Positions 26,054-36,380 are shown, counted from the first letter of the stretch. The stretch: 64,000 nucleotides of DNA from Deinococcus grandis (GCF_001485435.1 NZ_BCMS01000001.1:2737501-2801500); one strand, 5' to 3'. Notes: generated by a model from the letters alone, not told the origin. Numbers and translations are program-made.

Positions 26054-26082
26054 GCGGGAGGCGACCAGACTGGCCCTCCCGC
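26054..26082. other. Hairpin in the leader region upstream of the phosphate genes
   Basis: GCGGGAGG and CCTCCCGC pair around a 13-nt loop. No U-run follows on the plus strand, so it may be an mRNA structure or protein site rather than a terminator. Confidence 0.35.
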
Positions 26083-26102
26083 CTCACCTTGACCGCCCGG
26101 GC

Positions 26103-26121
26103 TGACATTCCCATGACATTC
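26103..26121 (+). promoter_or_regulatory. Pho-box-like direct repeat upstream of the phosphate transport genes
   Basis: TGACATTC occurs twice (26103-26110 and 26114-26121), an 11-nt period. Response regulators of the PhoB/PhoP family bind such direct repeats on one face of the helix. The site ends 24 nt before the PhoU-like gene. Confidence 0.45.
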
Positions 26122-26145
26122 GGGTGGAGAATCGGGAGGATTGTC

Positions 26146-26784
26146 ATGGTTCTGTCTAAATTCATGCCCAGCAACCCCAAGTTCAGTGAGAAGTTCACGG
26201 CCGCCGCCCGCAACGCGCACGCGACCGCGCAGGCCCTGGTGGATCTGCTGGAGAACTACACCGACGTCGACGCCAAGGTCCAGCGCGTGCGGGACCTGGA
26301 GCACGAGGGCGACCGCCTGAGCGGCGAGGTCACCAGCCTGCTGGCCGAGTCGTTCATCGTGCCCTTCGACCGTGAGGACATCATCGCCCTGAACGACGAA
26401 CTGGACGATCTGGTCGACGACATGGAGGACGCCGCGCGCAAGCTCAGCCTGTACGGCGTGGAGGCCCCGCTGCCCGCCATGGCGCGCCTGGCGCGCGTGG
26501 TCGAGCAGCAGTGCGCGCTGCTGGCGCAGGGCATGCCCATGATCGAGCAGAACAACAAGGTCGGTGAACTGGCCCGCATCGCCAAGGAGATCCGCGCGCT
26601 GGAGGATCGGGGCGACACGATCAGCGACGAGGTGCAGCGCACCCTGTACCACGGCGTGAACGACGTGCAGGGCATGATCCGCGCCATGCGCGGCGGCGAG
26701 ATCGTGGCGCTCATCGAGAACGCGAGCGATCAGGCGCAGCGGGTCGCGAAGACTGTCGAAAGCATCCTGCTGAAGAACGCCTGA
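26146..26784 (+). CDS. PhoU-like DUF47 protein, partner of Pit
   Basis: The 212-aa helical protein matches the DUF47/PhoU-like family encoded next to Pit transporters, thought to regulate low-affinity phosphate uptake. The metal-binding-type acidic helices are visible (LEHEGDRLSGEVTSLL, DDLVDDMEDAARKL). The ribosome-binding site GGGAGGA (26134-26140) fixes the start. The stop is 8 nt before pit, so both are one operon, preceded by a Pho-box-like repeat. Confidence 0.9.
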   Translation: MVLSKFMPSNPKFSEKFTAAARNAHATAQALVDLLENYTDVDAKVQRVRDLEHEGDRLSGEVTSLLAESFIVPFDREDIIALNDELDDLVDDMEDAARKLSLYGVEAPLPAMARLARVVEQQCALLAQGMPMIEQNNKVGELARIAKEIRALEDRGDTISDEVQRTLYHGVNDVQGMIRAMRGGEIVALIENASDQAQRVAKTVESILLKNA

Positions 26785-26792
26785 GGACTGCT

Positions 26793-27788
26793 GTGGACAC
26801 TGCACTTCTCAGCCTGATCGTCATCGTGGCGCTGGCGCTGATCTTCGACTTCATCAACGGCTTCCACGACACCGCCAACGCCATCGCCACGTCGGTCGCC
26901 ACCAAGGTCCTCACACCCGCGCAGGCCATCGCCATGGCGGCCGTGCTGAACGTGGTGGGCGCGCTGGCGGGCACGGCGGTCGCCAAGACGATCAGCAAGG
27001 ACATCATCCCGCAGGACTACGCCACGCTGCACCTCGTGGGGGCCACGCTGGTCAGCGCGATCGTCTGGAACCTGTTTACGTGGTGGAAGGGCCTGCCGAG
27101 CAGCTCCAGTCACGCACTGGTGTTCAGCATGGTGGGCGCGGGCGTCGCGGCCGGCGGCTGGGGCATCATCATCCCCAAGGGCGTCCAGAAGACCCTGACG
27201 GGCCTGGTGACCAGTCCGGCGCTGGGTTTCATCGTGCCGATCCTGCTGTTCCTGCTGATCTCCTGGCTGGTGCTGCGCTGGATGAAACCGCGCGTGGTGA
27301 CCCGCACGTTCCGCACGCTGCAGATCTTCAGCGCCGCGTTCATGGCCTTCAGTCACGGCGGGAACGACGCGCAGAAGACCATGGGGATCATCACCTTCGC
27401 GCTGGCCGCGTACACCGGCACGAAAATAGAGACGGTGCCGCTGTGGGTGATCCTGTCCGCCGCCGCCGCCATGGGGGCGGGCACTGCCGTGGGCGGCTGG
27501 CGCATCATCAAGACCATGGGCTTCAAGGTCGTGGACCTCAAACCCGTGGACGGCTTCATCGCCGAGACCGGCGCGGCGCTGATCATCGACGGCGCGAGCC
27601 GACTGGGCATCCCGGTCAGCACCACGCACACCATCAGCACCGCGATCATGGGCGTCGGCACCACCAAGGGCTTCAGGAAGGTCAAGTGGCAGGTCGCCGG
27701 GCGGATCGTGCAGGCGTGGATCTACACCATCCCGGTGTGCATCGCGCTGGGCTGGCTGGTGCACAAGGCGATCCTGGCCTTCATCTGA
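26793..27788 (+). CDS. pit: Low-affinity inorganic phosphate transporter (PiT family)
   Basis: The 331-aa membrane protein has the two PiT signature repeats: IFDFINGFHDTANAIATSVA at the N-terminus and FMAFSHGGNDAQKTMGII in the second half. PiT proteins import metal-phosphate with protons. It begins with GTG, with GAGGA 6 nt upstream. It is the distal gene of the PhoU-like/Pit operon and is followed by a strong terminator. Confidence 0.94.
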   Translation: MDTALLSLIVIVALALIFDFINGFHDTANAIATSVATKVLTPAQAIAMAAVLNVVGALAGTAVAKTISKDIIPQDYATLHLVGATLVSAIVWNLFTWWKGLPSSSSHALVFSMVGAGVAAGGWGIIIPKGVQKTLTGLVTSPALGFIVPILLFLLISWLVLRWMKPRVVTRTFRTLQIFSAAFMAFSHGGNDAQKTMGIITFALAAYTGTKIETVPLWVILSAAAAMGAGTAVGGWRIIKTMGFKVVDLKPVDGFIAETGAALIIDGASRLGIPVSTTHTISTAIMGVGTTKGFRKVKWQVAGRIVQAWIYTIPVCIALGWLVHKAILAFI

Positions 27789-27803
27789 GGCCAGACCGCG
27801 TCA

Positions 27804-27840
27804 AGGAGGAGGGGCACCCCGATGTGGGTGCCCCTCCTCT
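27804..27840 (+). terminator. Terminator after pit
   Basis: GGAGGAGGGGCACCC pairs with GGGTGCCCCTCCTC. It also lies just beyond the stop of the convergent response-regulator gene and may serve both. Confidence 0.75.
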
Positions 27841-27860
27841 CTGCTGTGCCCGGGGGGCGC

Positions 27861-28295
27861 TCAGCGGGCCAGGTCCTCCAGGCGGGGCAGGCGCACGAGG
27901 CCGCGCCAGTAGGCCTGCACGGTGTCGAGCACCTGGGTGTACTCCTGGTAGCTGCCCGGCTTGACGACGTACCCGCTGGCGTACCCGTCGTACGCGCGGT
28001 GAATGTCGTCCGGGTGGTCGCTGGTCGAGAGGACCATGACGGGAATGGCGCGCAGATCCGCGACGGCCTTGGCCTGCGACAGGAAGTCGAGGCCGTTCAT
28101 GACGGGCATGTTCAGGTCGAGCACGATCAGGTCGGGGCGCTGGGCGCCGGGGCGTTGCAGGAGTTCCAGCGCGGCCTGACCGTTCTCGACGTGTTCCACG
28201 TGAATATCGGCGGCCACTTCGGACAGCAGATCCTGGAACAGTTCGGCGTCGGCGAGTTCGTCCTCGACCAGCAGGACGGTGAAGGGTCTGGACAT
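27861..28295 (-). CDS. Single-domain response regulator (CheY/Rcp1-like)
   Basis: The 144-aa protein is a receiver domain only: acidic pair in VLLVEDELAD, phospho-acceptor Asp60 in LIVLDLNMPVMNG, Thr/Ser switch in VLSTSDHPDD and Lys in YVVKPGSYQEY. It resembles the regulators paired with phytochrome-type kinases. It is divergent from a histidine kinase gene 116 nt away, its likely partner. Output must go through protein interaction because there is no DNA-binding domain. Confidence 0.92.
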   Translation of the reverse strand: MSRPFTVLLVEDELADAELFQDLLSEVAADIHVEHVENGQAALELLQRPGAQRPDLIVLDLNMPVMNGLDFLSQAKAVADLRAIPVMVLSTSDHPDDIHRAYDGYASGYVVKPGSYQEYTQVLDTVQAYWRGLVRLPRLEDLAR

Positions 28296-28349
28296 CGCCT
28301 CACCTTAGCGCATGGGGCGGGGTGGGGGACGCGCCTGTCGGGAAGGTGC

Positions 28350-28355
28350 TAGGGT
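28350..28355 (+). promoter_or_regulatory. Putative leaderless -10 before the kinase leader ORF
   Basis: TAGGGT ends 6 nt before the ATG at 28362, which starts a 17-codon ORF rather than the kinase. Confidence 0.45.
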
Positions 28356-28361
28356 GACATC

Positions 28362-28415
28362 ATGACTGCCTGCGCCGGCCGCCGCGCCTGCCTCGTGGCC
28401 CTGGGCCGGGTGTGA
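28362..28415 (+). CDS. 17-aa leader ORF overlapping the histidine kinase start
   Basis: MTACAGRRACLVALGRV begins 6 nt after a TAGGGT hexamer, and its TGA overlaps the GTG start of the kinase (GTGA). A leaderless transcript would begin on this ATG and the kinase would be made by termination-reinitiation. It contains two Cys and three Arg codons. It could instead be noncoding leader; conservation was not testable here. Confidence 0.35.
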   Translation: MTACAGRRACLVALGRV

Positions 28416-29599
28416 CGACGGTGCCGCAGCGCTTTGCGGGCGCGGCGTTCGACGCCCTGTCCGCGAACATCGCCATCGTGGACGACCGGGGCGTGATCCT
28501 GGCCGTGAACGCGGCGTGGCGGGCCTTCGCGCAGGAGAACGGCGGTGGGGACGAGCTGGGCGTGAATTACCTCTCGGTGTGCGAGGCGGCGCTGGGGGCC
28601 GATCAGGGGGACGCGCAGCGGATCGCGGCGGGCATCCGGGACGTGCTGGGCGGCCGGGCGGCCCTGTTCGAACTGGAGTACCCCTGCCACTCGCCGACCG
28701 AACAGCGGTTCTTCGTGGCGCGCGTCACGGCGTTCACGCAGGACGGCGCGCAGTTCGCGCTGGTGGCGCACGAGAACATCACGCGGCGCAAACTGGCCGA
28801 ACTGGAGGCCGCCGAGCTGACCCTGGAGCTGGAAAGCCGCATTCAGGAGCGCACGCGGGCGCTGGCGGCCAGTCAGGCGGCGCTGGAACGGCAGAATGCC
28901 GAGCTGGAGGACCGCAACCAGGCGCTGGCGCAGTTCGCGTACGTGGCCAGTCACGACCTGCAGGAGCCGCTGCGGACGCTGGGGGCATACGCGGACATCC
29001 TGCGCCACCGCTACGCCGGGAAGGTGCTGGACGAGCGGGCCGACACGTACCTGCAGCGCATCACCGAGCAGGCGTTCCGGGCGCGGCAGCTCGTGCGGGA
29101 CATCCTGACGCTGTCGAACGTGGCCACCCAGCCGCCCCTGAGCCCGCTGAACCTGGGGCCGCTGTGGGACGAGGCGTGCCGGGCGCTGCCCTGGCCGGAG
29201 GGCGCGCGGGTGTCGCGGGACGACCTGCCGGAGGTGCACGCGAACGCGCCGCAGGTGCGGCAGCTGCTGACGAACCTGCTGGGGAACGCGCTGAAGTTCC
29301 GCGCGGACCGGCCGCTGCGGGTGCACCTGTCCGCGCAGGAGCAGGGCGATTGGGTGCAGTTCACGGTGACGGACAACGGGATCGGGATCGCGCCGAAGCA
29401 CGCCGAGCAGGTGTTCGGGATGTTCCAGCGGCTGCATTCGCGCGCGGCGGCGGGCGGGAACGGGATCGGGCTGGCGGTGTGCCGCCGCGTGGTGGAACGC
29501 CACGGGGGCCGCATCTGGATCGAGTCGCGCCCCGAGGGGGTGCAGGTGCACTTCACGCTGCCCGCCCGGCCGGGCGACGGGGCGTCCGCGCCGGAGTGA
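28412..29599 (+). CDS. PAS-domain sensor histidine kinase
   Basis: The 395-aa protein is soluble. It has a PAS fold (about 10-130), a coiled coil (about 130-170), a HisKA domain with the phospho-accepting His181 in YVASHDLQEPLRTL, and a HATPase_c domain (NLLGNALKF, VTDNGIGIAPKH, GNGIGLAVCRRVVERHGG). The SHDLQEPLR H-box is that of phytochrome-like kinases that use stand-alone receivers such as the divergent 144-aa regulator. The start is GTG, overlapping a short leader ORF. Confidence 0.93.
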   Translation: MTTVPQRFAGAAFDALSANIAIVDDRGVILAVNAAWRAFAQENGGGDELGVNYLSVCEAALGADQGDAQRIAAGIRDVLGGRAALFELEYPCHSPTEQRFFVARVTAFTQDGAQFALVAHENITRRKLAELEAAELTLELESRIQERTRALAASQAALERQNAELEDRNQALAQFAYVASHDLQEPLRTLGAYADILRHRYAGKVLDERADTYLQRITEQAFRARQLVRDILTLSNVATQPPLSPLNLGPLWDEACRALPWPEGARVSRDDLPEVHANAPQVRQLLTNLLGNALKFRADRPLRVHLSAQEQGDWVQFTVTDNGIGIAPKHAEQVFGMFQRLHSRAAAGGNGIGLAVCRRVVERHGGRIWIESRPEGVQVHFTLPARPGDGASAPE

Positions 29600-29615
29600 C
29601 CGCCCCTGGCGCCGG

Positions 29616-31562
<1,947 letters not shown>

Positions 31563-31583
31563 GGCCCCCCCAGCATACCCAGA

Positions 31584-31601
31584 TTTTGGAACTGTTTCCA
31601 A
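31584..31601. promoter_or_regulatory. LacI-family-like operator upstream of amylosucrase
   Basis: TTTGGAACTGTTTCCAA is an imperfect inverted repeat (TTGGAA / TTCCAA) about 25 nt before the amylosucrase ATG, in promoter position. It resembles sugar-responsive LacI-family sites. Its half-site GGAA/TTCC is shared with the palindrome before the alpha-amylase gene. Confidence 0.4.
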
Positions 31602-31631
31602 GATGGGGGGTCTCCCCCTCCCCCACCAACG

Positions 31632-31667
31632 AAAGGGGCGGCCCGGCACCCGGCCAGACCGCCCCCA
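31632..31667 (-). terminator. Possible terminator after the alpha/beta hydrolase gene
   Basis: On the minus strand GGGGCGG and CCGCCCC flank a GC-rich loop and are followed by CTTTCGTT. It sits between the hydrolase stop and the amylosucrase promoter. Confidence 0.5.
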
Positions 31668-31680
31668 GATCAGGCCTGCC

Positions 31681-32517
31681 TCAGCGGGCCACGAAGTCCA
31701 GCAGCAGGGCATTGAACTCGTCGTTGTGCGTGGCGTTCAGGCCGTGCGGCGCGCCCTTCATCACGTGCAGTTCGGCGTTCGGCGCGTACTGCGGCACGCG
31801 CTGCCCACTCGCCTCCAGCGGCACGATCTGGTCCTTGTCGCTGTGCACGACCAGCGTCGGCACGCTCAGCTTCGCCAGATCCGCGCGGAAGTCCGTCTCG
31901 CCGAAGGCCCGCACGCACTCCTGCGTCGCCACCGGGGACGCCTGCATGTACATCGACGCCGCGAAATCCAGGAACTCGTCACCCAGCTTCGCGCCGTTCT
32001 CGTCCCAGTTCAGGAACTTCTTCGTGAAGCCCGCGAGGAACTGCGGGCGGTTCTGCGCCACCTGCCCCACCATGCCCTCGATATCCTCCAGGCTCATGCC
32101 GCCGTCGGGGTTGTCAGCGGTCTTGAGCAGGTACGGCGCGACGGACGACACCAGCATCGCGCTGCGCACGTGCTCGGTGCCGTACAGCCCGGCGTAGCGG
32201 CTGACCTCGCCGCCGCCCATGCTGAAGCCCACCAGCGTCACGTCGGTCAGGTTCAGTGCCTCCAGCAGGTCCTTCAGGTCACTGGCGAACACGTCGTAGG
32301 TGTAGCCGGTGGCGGTCTTGCCGCTCTGGCCGAAGCCGCGGCGGTCGTACGACACGACCTGATACCCGGCGTGGCGCAGCGCGTCGATCTGCCCTTCCCA
32401 CATGCGGCCCGACAGAGGCCACCCGTGGATGAGCACGACCGGGCGGCCCTGGCCGTAGGTCTCGTAGTACAGCTCGGTCTGCGGGGCGTGGGCGTGCTTC
32501 GTCTGAATCGTGGGCAT
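31681..32517 (-). CDS. Alpha/beta hydrolase of the non-haem chloroperoxidase/esterase type
   Basis: The 278-aa protein has oxyanion-hole region [14 protein letters not shown], nucleophile elbow GFSMGGGE (Ser), acid in HSDKDQIVP and His in PHGLNATH. Family members are esterases, some with perhydrolase activity; the natural substrate is unknown. The start at 32517 has a good ribosome-binding site (TGGAGGTCCCC). It is a single-gene unit. Confidence 0.87.
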   Translation of the reverse strand: MPTIQTKHAHAPQTELYYETYGQGRPVVLIHGWPLSGRMWEGQIDALRHAGYQVVSYDRRGFGQSGKTATGYTYDVFASDLKDLLEALNLTDVTLVGFSMGGGEVSRYAGLYGTEHVRSAMLVSSVAPYLLKTADNPDGGMSLEDIEGMVGQVAQNRPQFLAGFTKKFLNWDENGAKLGDEFLDFAASMYMQASPVATQECVRAFGETDFRADLAKLSVPTLVVHSDKDQIVPLEASGQRVPQYAPNAELHVMKGAPHGLNATHNDEFNALLLDFVAR

Positions 32518-32666
32518 GGGGACCTCCAGGGGTCGCGTGAATGAGGTCGTATGACGTTGAACCGTTCCGCCCATCACCCTAAGCGCCGGTCCGGGCCGCT
32601 CCCTGAGGCGCACCTTCACGCCCCCTCAGGAACACTTGAGGCCACCTGAACGTTCCGGACGGGCAC

Positions 32667-32700
32667 GAAAAAAGCGGCGCGACCTGCTCGTCACGCCGCC
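32667..32700 (-). terminator. Terminator after the DUF2171 gene
   Basis: On the minus strand GGCGGCGTGA...TCGCGCCGC forms a stem followed by TTTTTT. Confidence 0.75.
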
Positions 32701-32719
32701 GGGGGTTCAACAGTCGGGA

Positions 32720-32983
32720 TTACGAGACGGCGCTGCGCTCCACGTTGAGGTACACCGCCACGTCATCCACGCTCTCCACCTGATCGAGGCTCAGGTAATG
32801 GTGCTGCCCGTCCGCACTGTCCGTCTTCGTGAGCTTCACGCGGTCACCGTCCATGTGATCCACAGTCCCGACGTGCTCACCGTTGACGTCCTTCACCTGA
32901 AGGTGCTCGCCACCCTGCTCCAAGCGGGCCTTCACGGACTGCGCGATGTGGTCGCTGATCTCTCCGGCGTTCATCTTCGTCAT
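32720..32983 (-). CDS. DUF2171 domain protein
   Basis: The 87-aa protein fits DUF2171, small beta-barrel-like proteins with the pattern VKDVNGEHVGTVDHMDGDRVKLTK followed by HYLSLDQVESVDD (quoted in part here; PRC-barrel-like). Function is unknown; members are often stress-linked. The ATG at 32983 is preferred, but 33007 (8 codons longer) or 32974 are possible because no ribosome-binding site or -10 decides. It is convergent with nothing and 52 nt from the NADAR stop. Confidence 0.7.
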   Translation of the reverse strand: MTKMNAGEISDHIAQSVKARLEQGGEHLQVKDVNGEHVGTVDHMDGDRVKLTKTDSADGQHHYLSLDQVESVDDVAVYLNVERSAVS

Positions 32984-33034
32984 GCGGGCAGTCTGGGCCG
33001 CGAACATGGCCCCCCCATGACAGGACCATTCAGG

Positions 33035-33535
33035 TCAGCCTGACCCGACATTGAGGGAACCGTCATCCGCCGTCAGCTCCGCCCGGACCGCCATCAATGC
33101 GTGACCCAGCAGGTTCGCCCCCCACGCCTGCCGCGCACCCGGCGCGTCCTGCTCGCTGAACCCCACACCCCAGACCCGGTCGTTCGGGGCGGCCTCCACC
33201 AGTTCCGCCACGCCAGTGCCCAGCAGCGCCGCCCGCAGCCGCGCGTTCTGCCCGAACTTCAGACGCAGCATGTCCAGCGCCACCCCGAACCGCTCCGCCG
33301 CCCAGCTATCATCGTCGTAGGGGCTCACGCGGCGGCCCAACGCCTTGCATTCGCCGGGCGTGCGGGCCGCCAGGATCGCCTGCCGGGTCACCTCATCCCC
33401 GAACAGCGCAGCCTTGCGGGCCATCAGGTATTGTTCGGCCCACTGGTACGTGACCCCGCCTTCCGTGAACACGCTGGGGTGAAAGTTCGAGAACGGATGC
33501 GCGGTGCGGTAGAAGAACACGGGCTCGGCGCTCAT
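33035..33535 (-). CDS. NADAR family protein (YbiA-like)
   Basis: The 166-aa protein has the NADAR landmarks FFYRTAHPFSNFHPSVF, WAEQYLMARKA, APNDRVWGVGF and NLLGHALMAVR. NADAR proteins act on ADP-ribose linkages: some hydrolyse N-glycosidic riboflavin intermediates and others remove ADP-ribose from guanine in nucleic acid. The start 33535 has an AAGGAA ribosome-binding site. Its neighbours do not reveal which activity applies. Confidence 0.88.
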   Translation of the reverse strand: MSAEPVFFYRTAHPFSNFHPSVFTEGGVTYQWAEQYLMARKAALFGDEVTRQAILAARTPGECKALGRRVSPYDDDSWAAERFGVALDMLRLKFGQNARLRAALLGTGVAELVEAAPNDRVWGVGFSEQDAPGARQAWGANLLGHALMAVRAELTADDGSLNVGSG

Positions 33536-33598
33536 GTGCCCAGTTTCCTTCAGGTGGACTTGCCGTCGCATCGGCCGTGTGGCTCAGTGAGGGGCTGT

Positions 33599-33826
33599 TC
33601 AGGTGACCGGGGGGACGTCCGCAGATCCGCCCAGCCAGGGGAGCACGGCGCCCACCTGCACGACGCAGAAGCGGTGCCCGTCCGGGTCGGCCAGCACCAC
33701 GAAGTCCGAGTCCGGCGGGTACGTCCAGTCGGGCCGCGTGGCCCCCAGCGCGAGCAGGCGGGTGACTTCCGCCGCCTGCTCCCGGACGGACAGAGCGTGA
33801 CACGAGCGGATTACATACCCGTCCAT
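33599..33826 (-). pseudogene. C-terminal fragment of a VOC (glyoxalase-like) protein
   Basis: The readable frame contains AAEVTRLLALGATRPDWTYP and FVVLADPDGHRFCVVQ, the second half of a Glyoxalase_6-type VOC domain that normally has about 60 more N-terminal residues. Upstream of the fragment the sequence changes to repeat-rich DNA. The first dozen residues do not fit the family, so the 5' half was probably lost by insertion or deletion. Confidence 0.6.
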
Positions 33827-33930
33827 CCCAGGGCACGGAGTGAACGCACCCTCCGGTCGGCAACCGGCGAGAGGCTCGGCTGGCCGTTCACCAAACGGAG
33901 CGAGAGGCGCCGCTCCATGCCTGCACCGTT

Positions 33931-34032
33931 CACAGCAGTCTCCAGTTCCACCGAAGGGCCAACACCACGCCCTTCAACACCATTCCCAACCGCTGGTGTT
34001 GACGGGTTCTCGCTCAGCTCGTGTCAGACGGG
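33931..34032 (+). repeat. Partial copy of the 137-bp repeat element
   Basis: Matches the left 100 bp of 34212-34348, including the hairpin GAAGGGC...GCCCTTC and the following AACCGCTG segment. It lacks the right terminal repeat, so it is truncated or decayed. Confidence 0.7.
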
Positions 34033-34211
34033 ATCAGATTGACTTGCCTGCACCGTGATCCCGTTCCGTTGTCCCCTCTGCCCCAGGGACTCGAAGAGAT
34101 GCGTCGCAGAGAGGGAAGGAGCCGTAGAGCTGCGCAGTGGAAGAGCGACAGGGCGGAAGGGTGAGGGGGCCACCCGGCGACCCTGAACGTAAATCACTTG
34201 AAACCCTTATC

Positions 34212-34348
34212 ACAGCGGTTTCCAGTTCCATTGAAGGGCCAACAGCACGCCCTTCAATTCCACTTCCAACCGCTGTTGTATGCGGGTACTCGCTCTGCTC
34301 GTTTCAGGGATGCTGAGGGAGCCCCTCAACACCCCTGAAAACCGCTGT
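34212..34348 (+). repeat. 137-bp element with terminal inverted repeats
   Basis: Begins ACAGCGGTTTCCAG and ends CTGAAAACCGCTGT, which are inverted repeats. Two inner hairpins are GAAGGGC...GCCCTTC and TTTCAGGG...GAGGG-CCCCTC...CCCTGAAA. Size and plan resemble the 138-140-bp family at 2452 and 3481, but the sequence is different. Confidence 0.7.
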
Positions 34349-34667
34349 CAGAGGCCTTGACGAAGCCCCTTACCGCTTCTGATCACCGCTCTCAAGGTCT
34401 AGTCGCGACGCCCCACCACCTGCCCGCCGAGCACAGGGTCTAGACAGACCGCGCAGAACAACAGGGCGGCCGGTCACATCAGGCAGCGCCTTGCCCGGCC
34501 GCCCCATACAGTCACGGTGCGGTCACGCCTCCTTCCCTACTGTGCCGCACAGCGCAGCCCAGTGCATCCACGCCAACGAACTTGGGGAGGAAGTGAGGAC
34601 ACGATTGCTCAGCTGCGCGCAGACGGTCATGACAACACCCGCCCACCTTGCCACCTGGAGGATTCCC

Positions 34668-36326
34668 ATGTCACGACGCTCCCTTCCCTGGATGACTGCC
34701 CTGATCTGCACCGGCCTGCTGAGTTCCTGCCGCATCGATCCACCGGTGCCAGATACCCTCGCTTCCATCACGCTGGCCTGCACGCCACAAGCCATCACAG
34801 TCGGCGCGACGACCACCTGCACGCCCCAGGCCAAGACGTCCTCAGGCGCTGTGATGACCAGCCCCCCGGCCATCAGCCTGACCAGCAGTGCACCCGACGT
34901 GCTGGCCGTGTCGGGAGCCATGACCGCTGCGGGCGTGAAAGCAGGGACAGCCAACCTGATCGCCCGCAGCGGATCCGTGACGTCCAACGCCGTGAGCGTC
35001 ACCGTCGCTCAGGACAACACGCTGGCCTCCATTCAGCTCACGTGCTCGGCGGACAGCATTGAGACAAGCGGAACGTCGACCTGCACAGCCCGCGGTCTCA
35101 ACTCCGCCGGCGCACCGCTGACCACGCAACCCGCGTTCGAGTTCCGGAGCAGCAACGCGGCGGTCGCCACCATCAGCCCTGGCGGTGTGGTGACCGGTGT
35201 CACGCCCGGGCAGACCAGCCTGACTGCCCGCAGTGGCACTGTGACCTCACCCGCGCTCACCCTGACCGTTACAGCGCCCGCGGCGCGCGGCACCATGCAG
35301 GTGACGGTGAGGGACGCCTCGACACGAGCCGCCCTGTCCGGCGTATCCTTCGAATTCTGCCGCACCACACCGACCTGCGTCACGGTGAGACCAGCGGACA
35401 ATCCGGCCGGCGTCTACAATCTGGACGTCCCCGGTGACACCTACGCCCGTCTGGTCATCCGGAAGGACGGATACCGTGAGGGCGAGTACCTGAACCTCAC
35501 CGTGCCCGCGGGGCAGACGACGGTTCTGGAACCATTCCTGGCTCTTGACCAGGCGATCCAGGGAGACGGCACCGTTCATGGTCGCGTCCTGGACGCCACC
35601 ACCGGCGCCGCACTGGCTGGCGTGACGATCACCGCCCGCGCCGGGCTGAGCGGCAGTCAGGTCACGCAGAGCGTCACCAGCGATGCCAGTGGCCGCTACT
35701 CGCTGACACTGCCGACCGGGTATTACGCCCTGTCCGCCAGCAAGTCGGGCTACATCAGCACCTCCAGCACCGTTTCTGTCATCGGTCAGCAGACCGTGGA
35801 CGTGGGCGACCGCGCCCTGAGTCCCGAACTCACCGGCAGCGGAGAGTGGCGCTTTGTCCTCAACTGGGGAGCGGAGCCCTCCGACCTCGACTCTCACCTG
35901 ACTGGCCCGGCGGCGGACGGCAGCCGGTTCCATGTGGCATGGTACGCACGAACCTCGACGGACAGCCTCGGCAGCGTGAATCTCGATGTGGACGATACCG
36001 ACAGTTACGGCCCGGAGACGATCACCGTGACGGAAACGCCCGAAGGACTGCTGCGGTACTCCGTGCACGATTACAGCGACCGGGGCGACAGCCAGTCCGG
36101 AGCCCTGAGCAGCTCAGGCGCACGGGTGCAGGTCTTCCGCGGCACTGCGCTGATCGCGACCTATAACGTACCCAGCGGACAGGGCGATCTGTGGACCGTG
36201 TTCACCCTGGACCTGACGGATCCGAACACCCCGAAACTCGTTCCGGTGAACACCATCTCGACCGTTGGCGCCTCCGAACAGGTCCAGCGGACACCGGGCG
36301 TCAAGCACCCGATCTCTCTGCCCTGA
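34668..36326 (+). CDS. Surface lipoprotein with Big_2, regulatory-like and YfaP-like domains
   Basis: The 552-aa protein has a lipobox (LLSSC, Cys21), two bacterial Ig-like (Big_2) repeats (about 28-112 and 115-205, each with a Cys pair such as LACTPQ...TTTCTP), two carboxypeptidase regulatory-like beta domains (about 210-290 and 300-385), and a C-terminal YfaP-like domain opening FVLNWGAEPSDLDSHL. It should be anchored on the outer surface; binding or structural roles are likely, catalysis is not evident. The start has a GGAGGA ribosome-binding site. Confidence 0.82.
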   Translation: MSRRSLPWMTALICTGLLSSCRIDPPVPDTLASITLACTPQAITVGATTTCTPQAKTSSGAVMTSPPAISLTSSAPDVLAVSGAMTAAGVKAGTANLIARSGSVTSNAVSVTVAQDNTLASIQLTCSADSIETSGTSTCTARGLNSAGAPLTTQPAFEFRSSNAAVATISPGGVVTGVTPGQTSLTARSGTVTSPALTLTVTAPAARGTMQVTVRDASTRAALSGVSFEFCRTTPTCVTVRPADNPAGVYNLDVPGDTYARLVIRKDGYREGEYLNLTVPAGQTTVLEPFLALDQAIQGDGTVHGRVLDATTGAALAGVTITARAGLSGSQVTQSVTSDASGRYSLTLPTGYYALSASKSGYISTSSTVSVIGQQTVDVGDRALSPELTGSGEWRFVLNWGAEPSDLDSHLTGPAADGSRFHVAWYARTSTDSLGSVNLDVDDTDSYGPETITVTETPEGLLRYSVHDYSDRGDSQSGALSSSGARVQVFRGTALIATYNVPSGQGDLWTVFTLDLTDPNTPKLVPVNTISTVGASEQVQRTPGVKHPISLP

Positions 36327-36380
36327 TCTCCGGACCAAAAGTACGCTGAACCAAATCCCCGGCCGATCCACTCGGCAGGA

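Larger units (their letters stand above)
33827..34667. other. Gene-poor repeat region between the VOC fragment and the lipoprotein gene
   Basis: 841 bp without a convincing coding frame. It holds one complete 137-bp palindromic element (34212-34348), a partial copy (33931-34032), a small GCCGGTTG-type hairpin near 33855, and otherwise low-complexity purine-rich DNA (about 34080-34180). The last 60 nt before 34668 carry the lipoprotein leader with CTGGAGGA as ribosome-binding site. Confidence 0.6.

Noticed and set aside
34034..34231. 65-codon minus-strand frame in the repeat region
   Set aside because: No family resemblance and no start signals, and its 5' end overlaps the start of the 34212 repeat element.
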